From Fodinibacter luteus (lineage in GTDB: Bacteria; Actinomycetota; Actinomycetes; Actinomycetales; Dermatophilaceae), in NCBI RefSeq assembly GCF_039541575.1, contig NZ_BAABGM010000008.1, positions 1 to 64,000 of the forward strand: DNA of 64,000 bases. The letters are read 5' to 3'. Positions 44,007-52,724 of the stretch are shown piece after piece. The notes under the pieces are model-generated. The model saw only the letters and a program-made list of their open reading frames with translations, was not told the origin of the DNA and ran no database searches. The position numbers and the translations under genes were made by a program. Position 1 is the first letter of the stretch; the number at the start of each line of letters is the position of its first letter.

Positions 44007-45020
44007 ATGGACGAGCACATCGCGCTCATGCAGCGGGCGCTCGACGCTGCCCGGATGGGTCCCGAGGCCGACCCGAACCCCCGCGTCGGCTGCGTCGTCA
44101 CGGATGCCGCGGGCCGGCTCGTCGCGGTCGGTCACCACCGTGGGGCGGGCACCCCCCACGCCGAGGTCGACGCGCTCTCCCGGGCCGGCGACGCGGCCCG
44201 CGGGGGCACGGCCTACGTCACCCTCGAGCCCTGCGACCACACCGGGCGCACCTCCCCGTGCACCGAGGCGCTGCTCGCCGCCGGCGTGTCCCGGGTCGTC
44301 TACGCGGTCACCGACCCCGACCCGCGCGCCGCCGGCGGCGCCACCCGGCTGGCCGGCGCGGGCGTCGCCGTCGAGGGAGGGCTGCTCGCGGCCGAGGCCG
44401 AGGAGCTCAACGCGTCCTGGCTCCACGCCCGGCGGGCCGCCCGGCCGTGGGTCGTCGCCAAGACCGCCTCGACCCTCGACGGACGCGTCGCCGCGGCCGA
44501 CGGCTCGAGCCGGTGGGTCACCGGGGAGGTGGCGCGGGCCGACGTGCACGCGCTGCGGGCCCGCTGCGGGGCCGTCGTCGTCGGGACCGGCACCGCCCTC
44601 GCCGACGACCCGCGCCTCACCGTGCGCGGCGCGGACGGCGCCGCGGCGCCGCGCCAGCCGCTGCGCGTCGTCGTCGGGCTCCGCCCGGTGCCCGAGGGGA
44701 GCCACCTCCTCGACGGCTCCGCCAAGACGCTGGCCCTCGCCACCCACGACCCCGCCGTGGTGCTCGCCGACCTGCACGCCCGCGGGGTGCACCGGGTGCT
44801 CCTCGAGGGGGGCCCGACGATCCTCGCCGCCTTCCTCGCCGCCGGACTCGTCGACGAGCTCGTCGCCTACGTGGCCCCCGTGCTGCTCGGCGCCGGTCCG
44901 TCCACGGTGGCCGACCTCGGGGTCAGGTCCATCTCGGATGCCGTGCGCCTGCGCCCCACCGACGTCACCGTCCTCGGTCCGGACGTCCGGATCACCGCCC
45001 GCCCCCTCCAGAGGAGCTGA
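44007..45020 (+). CDS. ribD: Bifunctional diaminohydroxyphosphoribosylaminopyrimidine deaminase / reductase
   Basis: A 337-residue riboflavin enzyme. The N-terminal deaminase has zinc motifs HAEVDAL (residues ~50-56) and PCDHTGRTSPC (~75-85); the C-terminal reductase has KTASTLDGRVAAADGSSRW and LEGGPTILAAFL. ATG follows GAGGG by 6 nt; that site is the probable target of the riboswitch. Confidence 0.95.
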   Translation: MDEHIALMQRALDAARMGPEADPNPRVGCVVTDAAGRLVAVGHHRGAGTPHAEVDALSRAGDAARGGTAYVTLEPCDHTGRTSPCTEALLAAGVSRVVYAVTDPDPRAAGGATRLAGAGVAVEGGLLAAEAEELNASWLHARRAARPWVVAKTASTLDGRVAAADGSSRWVTGEVARADVHALRARCGAVVVGTGTALADDPRLTVRGADGAAAPRQPLRVVVGLRPVPEGSHLLDGSAKTLALATHDPAVVLADLHARGVHRVLLEGGPTILAAFLAAGLVDELVAYVAPVLLGAGPSTVADLGVRSISDAVRLRPTDVTVLGPDVRITARPLQRS

Positions 45021-45025
45021 CCGCC

Positions 45026-45637
45026 ATGTTCACCGGGATCGTCGAGGAGCTCGGCACCGTCACCGAGCTCGTGCCCGCCGCGGACTCCGCACGCCTGACC
45101 GTCCACGGGCCACTCGTGACGAGCGACGCGACCCACGGCGACTCGATCTGCGTCAACGGGGTGTGCCTCACCGTCGTCGAGGTGGGTGAGGGCGACTTCA
45201 CCGTCGACGTCATGGCCGAGACCCTGCACCGCTCGAGCCTCGGGGCGCTGCGACCCGGCGACCGGGTCAACCTCGAGCGCGCCATGGCCGCCTCCGGACG
45301 CTTCGGTGGCCACGTCGTGCAGGGGCACGTCGACGGCACCGGGACGATCACGGCCCGCAGCCCCGGCGACCGCTGGGAGCTCGTCGAGGTCTCCGTGCCG
45401 CCCGACCTCGCGCCCTACGTCGTCGAGAAGGGCTCGATCACCGTCGACGGGGTGAGCCTGACCGTCGTCAGCGTGATCGACGACGCGCTCACGGTCTCGC
45501 TCATCCCCACGACGCTCGAGCTGACGACGCTCGGGACCAAGGGCGCCGGCGACGTCGTCAACCTCGAGGTCGACGTGCTCGCGAAGTACGTCGAGCGCCT
45601 GCTCGCGACCCGGTTCGCCACGGTGGAGGCGTCATGA
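45026..45637 (+). CDS. ribE: Riboflavin synthase, alpha subunit
   Basis: A 203-residue enzyme made of two similar lumazine-binding barrels: MFTGIVEELG and SICVNGVCLTV in the first, GHVVQGHVDGTG and KGSITVDGVSLTV in the second. It dismutates two 6,7-dimethyl-8-ribityllumazine to riboflavin. GAGGAG lies before the ATG. Confidence 0.96.
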   Translation: MFTGIVEELGTVTELVPAADSARLTVHGPLVTSDATHGDSICVNGVCLTVVEVGEGDFTVDVMAETLHRSSLGALRPGDRVNLERAMAASGRFGGHVVQGHVDGTGTITARSPGDRWELVEVSVPPDLAPYVVEKGSITVDGVSLTVVSVIDDALTVSLIPTTLELTTLGTKGAGDVVNLEVDVLAKYVERLLATRFATVEAS

Positions 45638-46857
45638 GCCTCGCGACGGTCGAGGAGGCCCTCCAGGCCCTGCGCGACGGGCGCCCCGTCCTCGTCCTCG
45701 ACGACGAGGACCGCGAGAACGAGGGCGACGTCGTCCTCTCCGGGCAGACCCTCACCGATGCGTGGATGGCGTGGACGATCCGCCACACGTCGGGGTACAT
45801 CTGCGCCCCGGTCACCGAGGAGGTCGCCGACCGCCTCGCGCTGCCGCTCATGGTCCGCGACAACCGCGACCCGCTCCGCACCGCCTACACCGTGACGGTC
45901 GACGCGGCATCCGGGGTCACGACCGGCATCTCGGCGGCCGACCGGGCCCACACGATCCGCACGCTGAGCGACCGCACCGCCACTCCGACCGACCTCATCC
46001 GGCCCGGCCACGTCGTGCCGCTGCGGGCCCGTCCCGGTGGGGTGCTCGCCCGGCCCGGCCACACCGAGGCCGCGGTCGACCTGTGCCGCCTCGCGGGCCT
46101 CGCGCCGGTCGGCGCGATCGGTGAGCTCGTCGCCGACGACGGCAGCATGCTGCGCACCCCCGAGGTGCTCGAGCTGGGGGAGCGGGCCGGGCTGCCCGTC
46201 ATCACGATCGCCGAGCTCATCGCCTGGCGGCAGCGCCACGACCGGGTCGAGCGGGTCGCCGACACCGTGCTGCCGACCCGCCACGGCACCTTCCGCACCA
46301 TCGCCTACCGCGACGTGGTCACCGGGGTCGAGCACGTCGCACTCGTCAGCCCGCGCGGCATCCCCGAGCACGCCCCCCTCGTGCGGGTGCACTCCGAGTG
46401 CCTCACCGGTGACGTGCTCGGCTCGCAGCGGTGCGACTGCGGCCCCCAGCTCGACCGCGCCCTGGAGCGGGTCGCCGCCGAGGGTGGCGTCGTCGTCTAC
46501 GTCCGGGGCCACGAGGGCCGCGGGGTGGGGCTCGGCGCGAAGCTGCGCGCCTACGAGCTGCAGGACCGGGGCCTCGACACGGTCGACGCGCAGCTCGAGC
46601 TGGGCCTGCCGATCGACGCCCGCGAGTACGCCGCCGGGGCGGCCGTGCTCGTCGACCTCGGGGTCACCGAGGTACGGCTGCTGACGAACAACCCGGCCAA
46701 GGTCGAGGCGATGCGCGAGCACGGCATCGACGTCGTCGTCGTCGAGCGGCTGCGGATCGCGCCGGTCGCCGAGAACGCCGCGTACCTGCGCACGAAGCGC
46801 GACCGGATGGGCCACGACCTCGTCATCGACACGGCCGACACCGGCACGACGGCCTGA
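45634..46857 (+). CDS. ribBA: 3,4-Dihydroxy-2-butanone-4-phosphate synthase / GTP cyclohydrolase II
   Basis: A 407-residue fusion supplying both riboflavin precursors. The RibB half has DDEDRENEGDVVL (residues ~27-39), TTGISAADRAHTI and GHTEAAVDL; the RibA half has the zinc Cys set HSECLTGDVLGSQRCDCGPQ (~251-270) and VYVRGHEGRGVGL. The ATG overlaps the ribE stop by 4 nt. Confidence 0.97.
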   Translation: MSLATVEEALQALRDGRPVLVLDDEDRENEGDVVLSGQTLTDAWMAWTIRHTSGYICAPVTEEVADRLALPLMVRDNRDPLRTAYTVTVDAASGVTTGISAADRAHTIRTLSDRTATPTDLIRPGHVVPLRARPGGVLARPGHTEAAVDLCRLAGLAPVGAIGELVADDGSMLRTPEVLELGERAGLPVITIAELIAWRQRHDRVERVADTVLPTRHGTFRTIAYRDVVTGVEHVALVSPRGIPEHAPLVRVHSECLTGDVLGSQRCDCGPQLDRALERVAAEGGVVVYVRGHEGRGVGLGAKLRAYELQDRGLDTVDAQLELGLPIDAREYAAGAAVLVDLGVTEVRLLTNNPAKVEAMREHGIDVVVVERLRIAPVAENAAYLRTKRDRMGHDLVIDTADTGTTA

Positions 46858-46889
46858 CCGCGGCCGCCCGACCCGAGGAGCAGCACAGC

Positions 46890-47375
46890 ATGAGCGGAGA
46901 AGGAGCACCCGTCGTCGCCGTCGACGGCACCGGCCTGCGGGTCGCCGTCGTCGCGGCGTCGTGGCACGAGCAGGTCATGGGCGGCCTCGTCGCCGGCGCG
47001 CTGCGCGGCCTCGCGGATGCCGGTGTCGAGCGCCCGACGCTCGTCCGCGTCCCGGGCACCGTCGAGCTGAGCGTCGCCTGTGCCCGCCTCGCGACCCGGT
47101 ACGACGCCCTCGTCGCCCTCGGTGTCGTCGTCCGGGGCGGGACACCGCACTTCGAGTACGTCTGCCAGGGGGTCACCGCCGGGCTGACCGCGGTGGCCGT
47201 CGGCACCGGTGTCCCCATCGGGTTCGGCGTGCTCACGTGCGACACGGTCGAGCAGGCCCTCGAGCGCTCGGGCCTGCCGGGCTCGTCGGAGGACAAGGGC
47301 CACGAGGCCGCGACGGCCGCCGTCGCGACCGCCGTCACGCTGCGGGACCTCGAACGGGCCGGCTCCGCCACGTGA
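46890..47375 (+). CDS. ribH: 6,7-Dimethyl-8-ribityllumazine synthase
   Basis: A 161-residue enzyme with VAVVAASWHEQVMGGLVAGAL, VRVPGTVEL, LGVVVRGGTPHFEYVC (phosphate/His active site) and GFGVLTCDTVEQALERSG. A GAGGAG sequence precedes the ATG by about 9 nt, 32 nt after ribBA. Confidence 0.96.
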   Translation: MSGEGAPVVAVDGTGLRVAVVAASWHEQVMGGLVAGALRGLADAGVERPTLVRVPGTVELSVACARLATRYDALVALGVVVRGGTPHFEYVCQGVTAGLTAVAVGTGVPIGFGVLTCDTVEQALERSGLPGSSEDKGHEAATAAVATAVTLRDLERAGSAT

Positions 47376-48106
47376 ACGCGTTCCGTGAGCTGCTCGCGTG
47401 GCTCCACGCCGAGTCCGTGACGGTCGCCGGCCACGAGCTGCCGTGGATCGAGGTCGTCGGCAACGCCTTCGGCTTCGCGTCCGCCATCCTCGGCATGCGG
47501 CGCAGGGTGTGGGCGTGGCCGATCGGCATCGTCGGCAACCTCCTGCTCTTCGTCATCTTCGTGTCCGCGACCTTCGACGCCGACGCGCGCACCCCGCTCT
47601 TCGGGCAGGCGGGCCGGCAGGTGTTCTTCATCATGACGAGCCTGTACGGCTGGTGGCGGTGGCAGGAGCACCGCACCGCGCGGCTGGCCGCCGGCGCTCC
47701 CGCCGACACCCCGGCCATCACCCCGCGCTGGGCCACCGGGGGCGAGCGCGCCGGCTACCTCCTCGCCTGGGTCGGTGGCGTCGTCGTCGCCCAGTGGGTG
47801 CTCGCGTCGATCGGCGCGGCCTGGCCCGCGCCGCGCTGGTACTTCTGGTGCGACGCGTGGATCCTCGTCGGCTCGATGCTCGCGACGTACGCCATGGCCC
47901 GGGGCTGGAACGAGTTCTGGCTCATGTGGGTCGCCGTCGACCTCGTCGGCGTGCCCCTGCTCTGGCACAGCGGGTACTACGCGACGGCGGTGCTGTACGC
48001 GGTCTACGGCGGGCTCGTCCTCGTCGGCTTCACCGTGTGGCTGCGGGCCTCGCGCACCGAGGAGCCCGACCCGCTGCCGGAGCGCGAGCTCGACCCGGTC
48101 GGCTGA
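47372..48106 (+). CDS. ribM: PnuC-family transporter, probable riboflavin importer (RibM/PnuX)
   Basis: A 244-residue membrane protein with about seven helices of the PnuC family (IEVVGNAFGFASAILGMRRRVWAWPIGIVGN, FIMTSLYGWWRWQ, WVAVDLVGVPLLW). PnuC homologues move nicotinamide riboside, but those inside FMN-riboswitch operons of Actinobacteria (RibM/PnuX) carry riboflavin. Its GTG overlaps ribH by 4 nt, so the riboflavin role is favoured by context. Confidence 0.85.
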   Translation: MNAFRELLAWLHAESVTVAGHELPWIEVVGNAFGFASAILGMRRRVWAWPIGIVGNLLLFVIFVSATFDADARTPLFGQAGRQVFFIMTSLYGWWRWQEHRTARLAAGAPADTPAITPRWATGGERAGYLLAWVGGVVVAQWVLASIGAAWPAPRWYFWCDAWILVGSMLATYAMARGWNEFWLMWVAVDLVGVPLLWHSGYYATAVLYAVYGGLVLVGFTVWLRASRTEEPDPLPERELDPVG

Positions 48107-48169
48107 CCCGGCGCCGGCGCCGGCGCCGCCGCCGGGAGCCGGTGGCCGGGTCAGATGGCCGGGTCAGAT
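48107..48169 (+). terminator. GC-rich hairpin and 13-bp direct repeat after the rib operon
   Basis: CCCGGCG (48107-48113) pairs with CGCCGGG (48130-48136) across self-complementary GGCGCC repeats. It is followed by two tandem copies of GGCCGGGTCAGAT (48144-48169). No T-tract is seen. Confidence 0.4.
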
Positions 48170-48242
48170 GGCCGGGGCCGTGGCCCGGGTCCGGGGGTCC
48201 GGGGTCCGGTGGACGCTCGACGGTCGGTGGGCGGGCCCCCCG

Positions 48243-48248
48243 TAGGCT
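48243..48248 (+). promoter_or_regulatory. -10-like hexamer TAGGCT upstream of hisE
   Basis: TAGGCT ends 8 nt before the hisE GTG. Confidence 0.4.
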
Positions 48249-48256
48249 TGCCCCTC

Positions 48257-48520
48257 GTGAAGACGTTCGACGACCTGTACGCCGAGCTGGCCGAGAAGGC
48301 CCGCACCCGACCCTCGGGGTCGGGCACAGTGCTCGCCCTCGATGCCGGCGTGCACGCCATCGGCAAGAAGGTCGTCGAGGAGGCGGCGGAGGTCTGGATG
48401 GCCGCCGAGCACGAGGGGGCCGAGCGCACCGCCGAGGAGATCAGCCAGCTGCTCTACCACGTGCAGGTGCTCATGCTCGCCACCGACATCTCGCCCGACG
48501 ACGTCTACCAGCACCTCTGA
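48257..48520 (+). CDS. hisE: Phosphoribosyl-ATP pyrophosphatase
   Basis: An 87-residue MazG-like enzyme for the second histidine step. KVVEEAAEVWMAAEHEG and EEISQLLYHVQVLML carry the metal-binding Glu/Asp set. Stand-alone, not fused to hisI, which is 4.5 kb away. Confidence 0.94.
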   Translation: MKTFDDLYAELAEKARTRPSGSGTVLALDAGVHAIGKKVVEEAAEVWMAAEHEGAERTAEEISQLLYHVQVLMLATDISPDDVYQHL

Positions 48521-48538
48521 CCGGAGACCCACGAACCC

Positions 48539-49384
48539 ATGCTCCGCATCGCCGTCCCGAACAAGGGCTCCCTGTCCGAGCCCGCGGCCGCCATGCTCCG
48601 CGAGGCCGGCTACCGCACCCGCCGCGACCCCAAGGAGCTCGTCGTCACCGACGCCGACAACGGCGTCGAGCTCTTCTACCTGCGCCCCCGCGACATCGCC
48701 GTCTACGTCGGGTCGGGCACCGTCGACTGCGGCGTGACCGGTCGCGACCTGCTCCTCGACTCCGGCTCGGCCGCCGTCGAGGTCATGGGACTGGGCTTCG
48801 GGGCGTCGACGTTCCGGTACGCGGCCCGTCCCGGCACCGCCTCCGCGCTCGCCGACATCGCGGGCCACCGGGTCGCGACGAGCTACCAGGGCCTCGTCGA
48901 GAAGCACCTGGCCGACCACGGCATCCCGGCGGCGGTCGTCCGCCTCGACGGGGCCGTGGAGACCGCGATCACCCTGGGGGTCGCGGACGTCATCGCGGAC
49001 GTCGTCGAGACCGGCGCCACGCTGCGCTCCCAGGGGCTCGAGGTGTTCGGCGAGCCGATCCTGCGCAGCGAGGCGGTGCTCGTGCGGCGCGAGGGCAGCG
49101 AGGAGACCGCGGCGGTCGAGGTGCTGCGTCGCCGCCTCCTCGGCGTCATCACCGCGCGCCACTACGTCATGCTCGACTACGACGTGCCGGCCTCCCTCGT
49201 CGACGACGCCTGCGCGATCACCCCCGGCCTGGAGTCGCCGACCGTGTCGCCGCTGCAGAACCGCGACTGGGTGGCCGTGCGGGCCATGGTGCCCCGCACC
49301 GGCACGAACGCCGTCATGGACGAGCTGTACGACCTGGGCGCGCGCGCGATCCTCGTCACCGACATCACGGCCTGCCGCCTGTGA
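48539..49384 (+). CDS. hisG: ATP phosphoribosyltransferase, long form
   Basis: A 281-residue, hexameric long-form HisG catalysing the first step of histidine synthesis. Motifs: RIAVPNKGSLSEPAAAML, DCGVTGRDLL, GVADVIADVVETGATLR (PRPP loop) and a C-terminal ACT-like histidine-binding domain (residues ~205-281, ARHYVMLDYDVP). It begins 18 nt after hisE. Confidence 0.96.
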   Translation: MLRIAVPNKGSLSEPAAAMLREAGYRTRRDPKELVVTDADNGVELFYLRPRDIAVYVGSGTVDCGVTGRDLLLDSGSAAVEVMGLGFGASTFRYAARPGTASALADIAGHRVATSYQGLVEKHLADHGIPAAVVRLDGAVETAITLGVADVIADVVETGATLRSQGLEVFGEPILRSEAVLVRREGSEETAAVEVLRRRLLGVITARHYVMLDYDVPASLVDDACAITPGLESPTVSPLQNRDWVAVRAMVPRTGTNAVMDELYDLGARAILVTDITACRL

Positions 49385-49854
49385 GCGTCCCCGCGCAGGG
49401 TCCCGGCGCCCCGGACGCCCCGTTCCGGCCCCGGCGCGGCCGGGTCATGCCGCTCGTCATGGCGGGGGTGGCCCTCGTCGTGTGTGCGGGCGTCGCGGTC
49501 GGGATGGGCCGCACCGGCTGGGCCGTCGGCGACCAACTCGCCCTCGTCGGCCTGGGCGCCGGGCTCGCCGCCTTCCTCGGCCGGTACGCGAGCATCCGGG
49601 CCGTCCCGGACGACGTCGGCCTCACCGTGCGCAACCTCATGGTGACCCGCACCGTCCTGTGGGAGGAGGTCGTCGACGTCCGCTTCCCCGAGGGCGCCCC
49701 GTGGGTGAGCCTAGAGCTCGAGGACACCGACGAGCTCGCCGTCATGGCGATCCAGCGCGCCGACGGCGACCTCGCCCGGGCCGAGGCCGGGCGTCTCGCC
49801 GCCCTCGTCGCCGACCACCGGGGCCGACGGCGCGGCGCGCGTCAGGGCAGGTAG
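49381..49854 (+). CDS. PH-like (bPH) domain membrane protein
   Basis: A 157-residue protein with two membrane helices (residues ~22-42 and ~49-68) and a bacterial PH-like domain (VGLTVRNLMVTRTVLWEEVVDVRFPEGAPWVSLEL). Function unknown; a PH protein after hisG is common in Actinobacteria. GTG overlaps the hisG stop by 4 nt; its last 13 nt overlap the opposite-strand FUSC gene. Confidence 0.82.
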   Translation: MSVPAQGPGAPDAPFRPRRGRVMPLVMAGVALVVCAGVAVGMGRTGWAVGDQLALVGLGAGLAAFLGRYASIRAVPDDVGLTVRNLMVTRTVLWEEVVDVRFPEGAPWVSLELEDTDELAVMAIQRADGDLARAEAGRLAALVADHRGRRRGARQGR

Positions 49855-50924
49855 GACTCCGGCACGAGCCGCAGCGCCTCGTCCTCGTCCAGGCCGGCGA
49901 CGACGAGCAGGTCGACGACCATCGAGCGCACCTGGCCGCGGATCATCTCGGCCGACAGCCCCGCCGTGGGGTCGACCCGCGCCGACAGCCCCGCGACGCG
50001 CTCGAGGACCCGGCGACCCGCCGAGGGGGTCGCGTGCTCGTCGAGCACCCGGGCGAGGTCCTCGGCGGCGGCGGCGAGCGCCGCGACGAGGTCGACGTAG
50101 TGCTCGGGCACGTCCTCGTCGCGAGCGACCGCGACCCCGGCCCGGCGGGCGAGCACCCTCAGGTTGCGCACGCAGCGGTCGAGCGGGACGACGAGAGCCG
50201 ACGACGCCTCGGCCACCGGCGCGTGCCGGCGCAGCAGGGGGGACTGGCGCACGACGGCCGAGCCCTCGGCGGCGGCGGTCCGCAGCTCGCCGAGCTGGGT
50301 CTCCAGGGCCCGGGCGCCGTCGAGCGCGGCGCCCGCGAGCACGCGGTCCCGGCGGTGCAGGGCCGCGACGACGTCGCGCAGGGTCGTGGCGACCTCGCGG
50401 GTCGTGCGCGCGGCCAGCGCCCGGGGCCGGCGGACCGGGGAGGTGGGGGCGACGGCCCCGATGACGAGGGCGACGAGGCCGCCCATGACGGCGTCGACCC
50501 AGCGCGAGAACGACGCGCTCTGGTCGGCGACGAACGCCACGATGAACACCGACTGCACCCCGGCCTGGATGACGAGCAGCTGCCCCGACGACACGACGAC
50601 CGCCAGACCCATCGCGAGCACGACGACGAGCGCCATCTGCCACGCACCCGATCCCAGCCCCATGACGATGAGGTCGCCGACGAGCACGCCGATGGCCACG
50701 CCGACCGTCACCTCGACGATGCGCCGCAACCGCTGGCCGTAGGTGAGCCCCAGGCACAGGATCGCGGTGACGGGGGCGAAGAACGGGTTGTCGTGGCCGA
50801 GGAGCTCGCTCGCCACGAGCCAGGCGAGAAGCACCGCCACGCCGATCTGGAGGAGGAGCACCCACCGGTCGAGCAGCCGGTCCACGCCCCGGGCCAGGGC
50901 CCGGCGGGCCCCGAGCAGCGTCAC
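49842..50924 (-). CDS. FUSC-family (aromatic acid exporter-like) membrane protein
   Basis: A 360-residue protein with about six N-terminal helices (residues ~24-165), including FFAPVTAILCLGLTYGQRLRR and VEVTVGVAIGVLVGDLI typical of FUSC/AaeB-like domains, followed by a cytoplasmic helical region. Substrate unknown. The GTG start overlaps the stop of the kinase gene upstream by 4 nt. Confidence 0.88.
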   Translation of the reverse strand: MTLLGARRALARGVDRLLDRWVLLLQIGVAVLLAWLVASELLGHDNPFFAPVTAILCLGLTYGQRLRRIVEVTVGVAIGVLVGDLIVMGLGSGAWQMALVVVLAMGLAVVVSSGQLLVIQAGVQSVFIVAFVADQSASFSRWVDAVMGGLVALVIGAVAPTSPVRRPRALAARTTREVATTLRDVVAALHRRDRVLAGAALDGARALETQLGELRTAAAEGSAVVRQSPLLRRHAPVAEASSALVVPLDRCVRNLRVLARRAGVAVARDEDVPEHYVDLVAALAAAAEDLARVLDEHATPSAGRRVLERVAGLSARVDPTAGLSAEMIRGQVRSMVVDLLVVAGLDEDEALRLVPESYLP

Positions 50925-51514
50925 GCCGGCGCCGTCCTCAGCACGAGGTGGGCGGTGAGCCAGGGTCGCGAGGCGGCGTACACGGCATCCTCCTGGGCCG
51001 CCCAGCGGTCCCAGTGCGGGGCGTAGGTGTCACCGTCGCGCCCGAGGGCCCGCTGTCGACGCAGGTCCTCCGGGGCCTCGACCCAGACCCGCACGGCGGC
51101 GTGGGCCACCGCCGGCGGCACGAGGGAGCCGCAGCCCTCGAGGACGAGGTGGGTGCCCGGCGGCACGGCGACCGTGCGGCCGGGGCGCGAGCGCATCCAG
51201 TCCCACCGCGGGTAGCTCGCCCGCTCGCCGCGAGCGAGGGGCTCGAGCACGTGCTCGGTCACGAGGGCGACCCCCGCGGAGAGCCCGTCCCAGCCGGGGT
51301 ACACGGCGTCGACGTGGACGACCGGGCACCCGAGCTCGCGCGCCACCGCCGTGCCGAGGAGGGTCTTGCCCGAGCCGCTGCGGCCGTCGACGGCCACGAC
51401 CACCGGGCCGCCCGCCACGGGTCGGGCCGCCCGGGCCGCCGCCGTGACCGCCGCGACGTGGTCGGGGTCGGCGTGCTCGACCGGCCGGTGCCGCTCGAGG
51501 GGCGGGTGGGACAT
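50921..51514 (-). CDS. P-loop kinase (uridine kinase-like)
   Basis: A 197-residue protein with Walker A VVAVDGRSGSGKTLLG (residues ~44-59), HVDAVYPGWDG (acidic/aromatic substrate region), LEGCGSLVPPAV and an Arg-rich lid (RRQRALGRDGD). Resembles actinobacterial uridine kinase/AAA family proteins; substrate not certain. ATG chosen at MSHPPLERH. It diverges from hisF. Confidence 0.82.
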   Translation of the reverse strand: MSHPPLERHRPVEHADPDHVAAVTAAARAARPVAGGPVVVAVDGRSGSGKTLLGTAVARELGCPVVHVDAVYPGWDGLSAGVALVTEHVLEPLARGERASYPRWDWMRSRPGRTVAVPPGTHLVLEGCGSLVPPAVAHAAVRVWVEAPEDLRRQRALGRDGDTYAPHWDRWAAQEDAVYAASRPWLTAHLVLRTAPA

Positions 51515-51535
51515 GGCGGCGACTCTAGTGCTGGC

Positions 51536-51541
51536 TACATT
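51536..51541 (+). promoter_or_regulatory. -10-like hexamer TACATT upstream of hisF
   Basis: TACATT ends 6 nt before the hisF ATG; a leaderless transcript is likely. Confidence 0.45.
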
Positions 51542-51547
51542 GGGCGC

Positions 51548-52321
51548 ATGTCCGTGGCGGTCCGCGTCATCCCGTGCCTCGACGTCGACGACGGTCGCGT
51601 CGTCAAGGGGGTCAACTTCGAGAACCTGCGCGACGCCGGCGACCCGGTCGCCCTCGCCCGGCGCTACGGGGAGCAGGGCGCCGACGAGCTGACCTTCCTC
51701 GACGTCACGGCGAGCAGCGGCGACCGCGCCACGATGCTCGACGTCGTCGCCCGCACCGCCGAGGAGGTCTTCATCCCGCTCACGGTGGGTGGCGGGGTGC
51801 GCACCGTCGACGACGTCGACCGCCTCCTGCGGGCCGGCGCCGACAAGGTCGGGGTCAACACCGCGGCGGTCGCGCGGCCCGCGCTCATCGCCGAGACGGC
51901 CGACCGGTTCGGGGCCCAGGTACTCGTGCTGTCCGCCGACGTCCGACGCCGCCGCGACGACTCCGGTCGCCCCGCCGGGGGGTTCGAGGTCACGACCCAC
52001 GGTGGGCGCGCCCGCACCGGCATCGACGCCGTCGAGTGGTGCGTGCGGGCGCAGGCCCTCGGCGCCGGCGAGATCCTCCTGAACTCGATGGACGCCGACG
52101 GCACGAAGGACGGCTTCGACCTCGAGCTCATCGCACTCGTGCGCGCCGAGGTGACCGTGCCGGTCATCGCGAGCGGGGGAGCGGGCCGGGTGGAGCACTT
52201 CGCCCCCGCCGTGCGGGCCGGCGCGGATGCCGTCCTCGCGGCGAGCGTGTTCCACTTCGGTGAGCTGACCATCGCCGAGGTCAAGGACGCGCTGCGCGCC
52301 GACGGCCAGCCGGTGCGCTGA
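51548..52321 (+). CDS. hisF: Imidazole glycerol phosphate synthase subunit HisF
   Basis: A 257-residue TIM barrel cyclase. Catalytic Asp residues are in RVIPCLDVDDGRVVKG (residues ~6-21) and LSADVRRR (~130-137); phosphate loops are VGGGVRTVDDV and ASGGAGRVEHF. hisH, hisA and hisB are not in this window. Confidence 0.96.
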   Translation: MSVAVRVIPCLDVDDGRVVKGVNFENLRDAGDPVALARRYGEQGADELTFLDVTASSGDRATMLDVVARTAEEVFIPLTVGGGVRTVDDVDRLLRAGADKVGVNTAAVARPALIAETADRFGAQVLVLSADVRRRRDDSGRPAGGFEVTTHGGRARTGIDAVEWCVRAQALGAGEILLNSMDADGTKDGFDLELIALVRAEVTVPVIASGGAGRVEHFAPAVRAGADAVLAASVFHFGELTIAEVKDALRADGQPVR

Positions 52322-52724
52322 CCCCGCGGGGATGCCCCGGAGTCGGGCCGGGACGCGGGGGTGGAGGTGATGGCGCGCGTTGTGGCGAGCGGTATCACCT
52401 GGCCTCGGCGGGTGCTGGCGGGGTGGAGGTGATGGCACGTTGTCGCGAGCGGTATCACCTCGACTCGGTGGAGGCTCCTGGGTTCGGGCCGTACGTCGGA
52501 TGCCGGGTGCCCGGGGAGGTCGGCTGGTCCCGGCTCGGCGTTGCCGGGTCGGTCGTGGTGACGGCGCGACCTACCACTCAGTACTCGTCGCCCGGGCAGC
52601 GAGTACCAGGCGGTAGCCCGAGGGCAACCCCGCGACCCGTGCCCTCCCGGCCGAGCCAGGCGGCTGCCGGTCCGCGGGTCGGCCCCCGGACCGGGACGTC
52701 GACCCGTCACGGCAGAATGACCGG
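52322..52724. repeat. 403-bp gap with palindromic repeats between hisF and hisI
   Basis: No gene seen. Contents: two copies of a palindromic repeat (52361-52400 and 52423-52460) with arms AGGTGAT / ATCACCT and a shared inner GCGAGCGGT; and a long imperfect palindrome at 52571-52616 (CTACC...GTACTCG-TC-GCCCGGGC-AG-CGAGTAC...GGTAG). They resemble REP-type intergenic elements. The -10-like CAGAAT (52713-52718) lies 6 nt before hisI. Confidence 0.8.
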
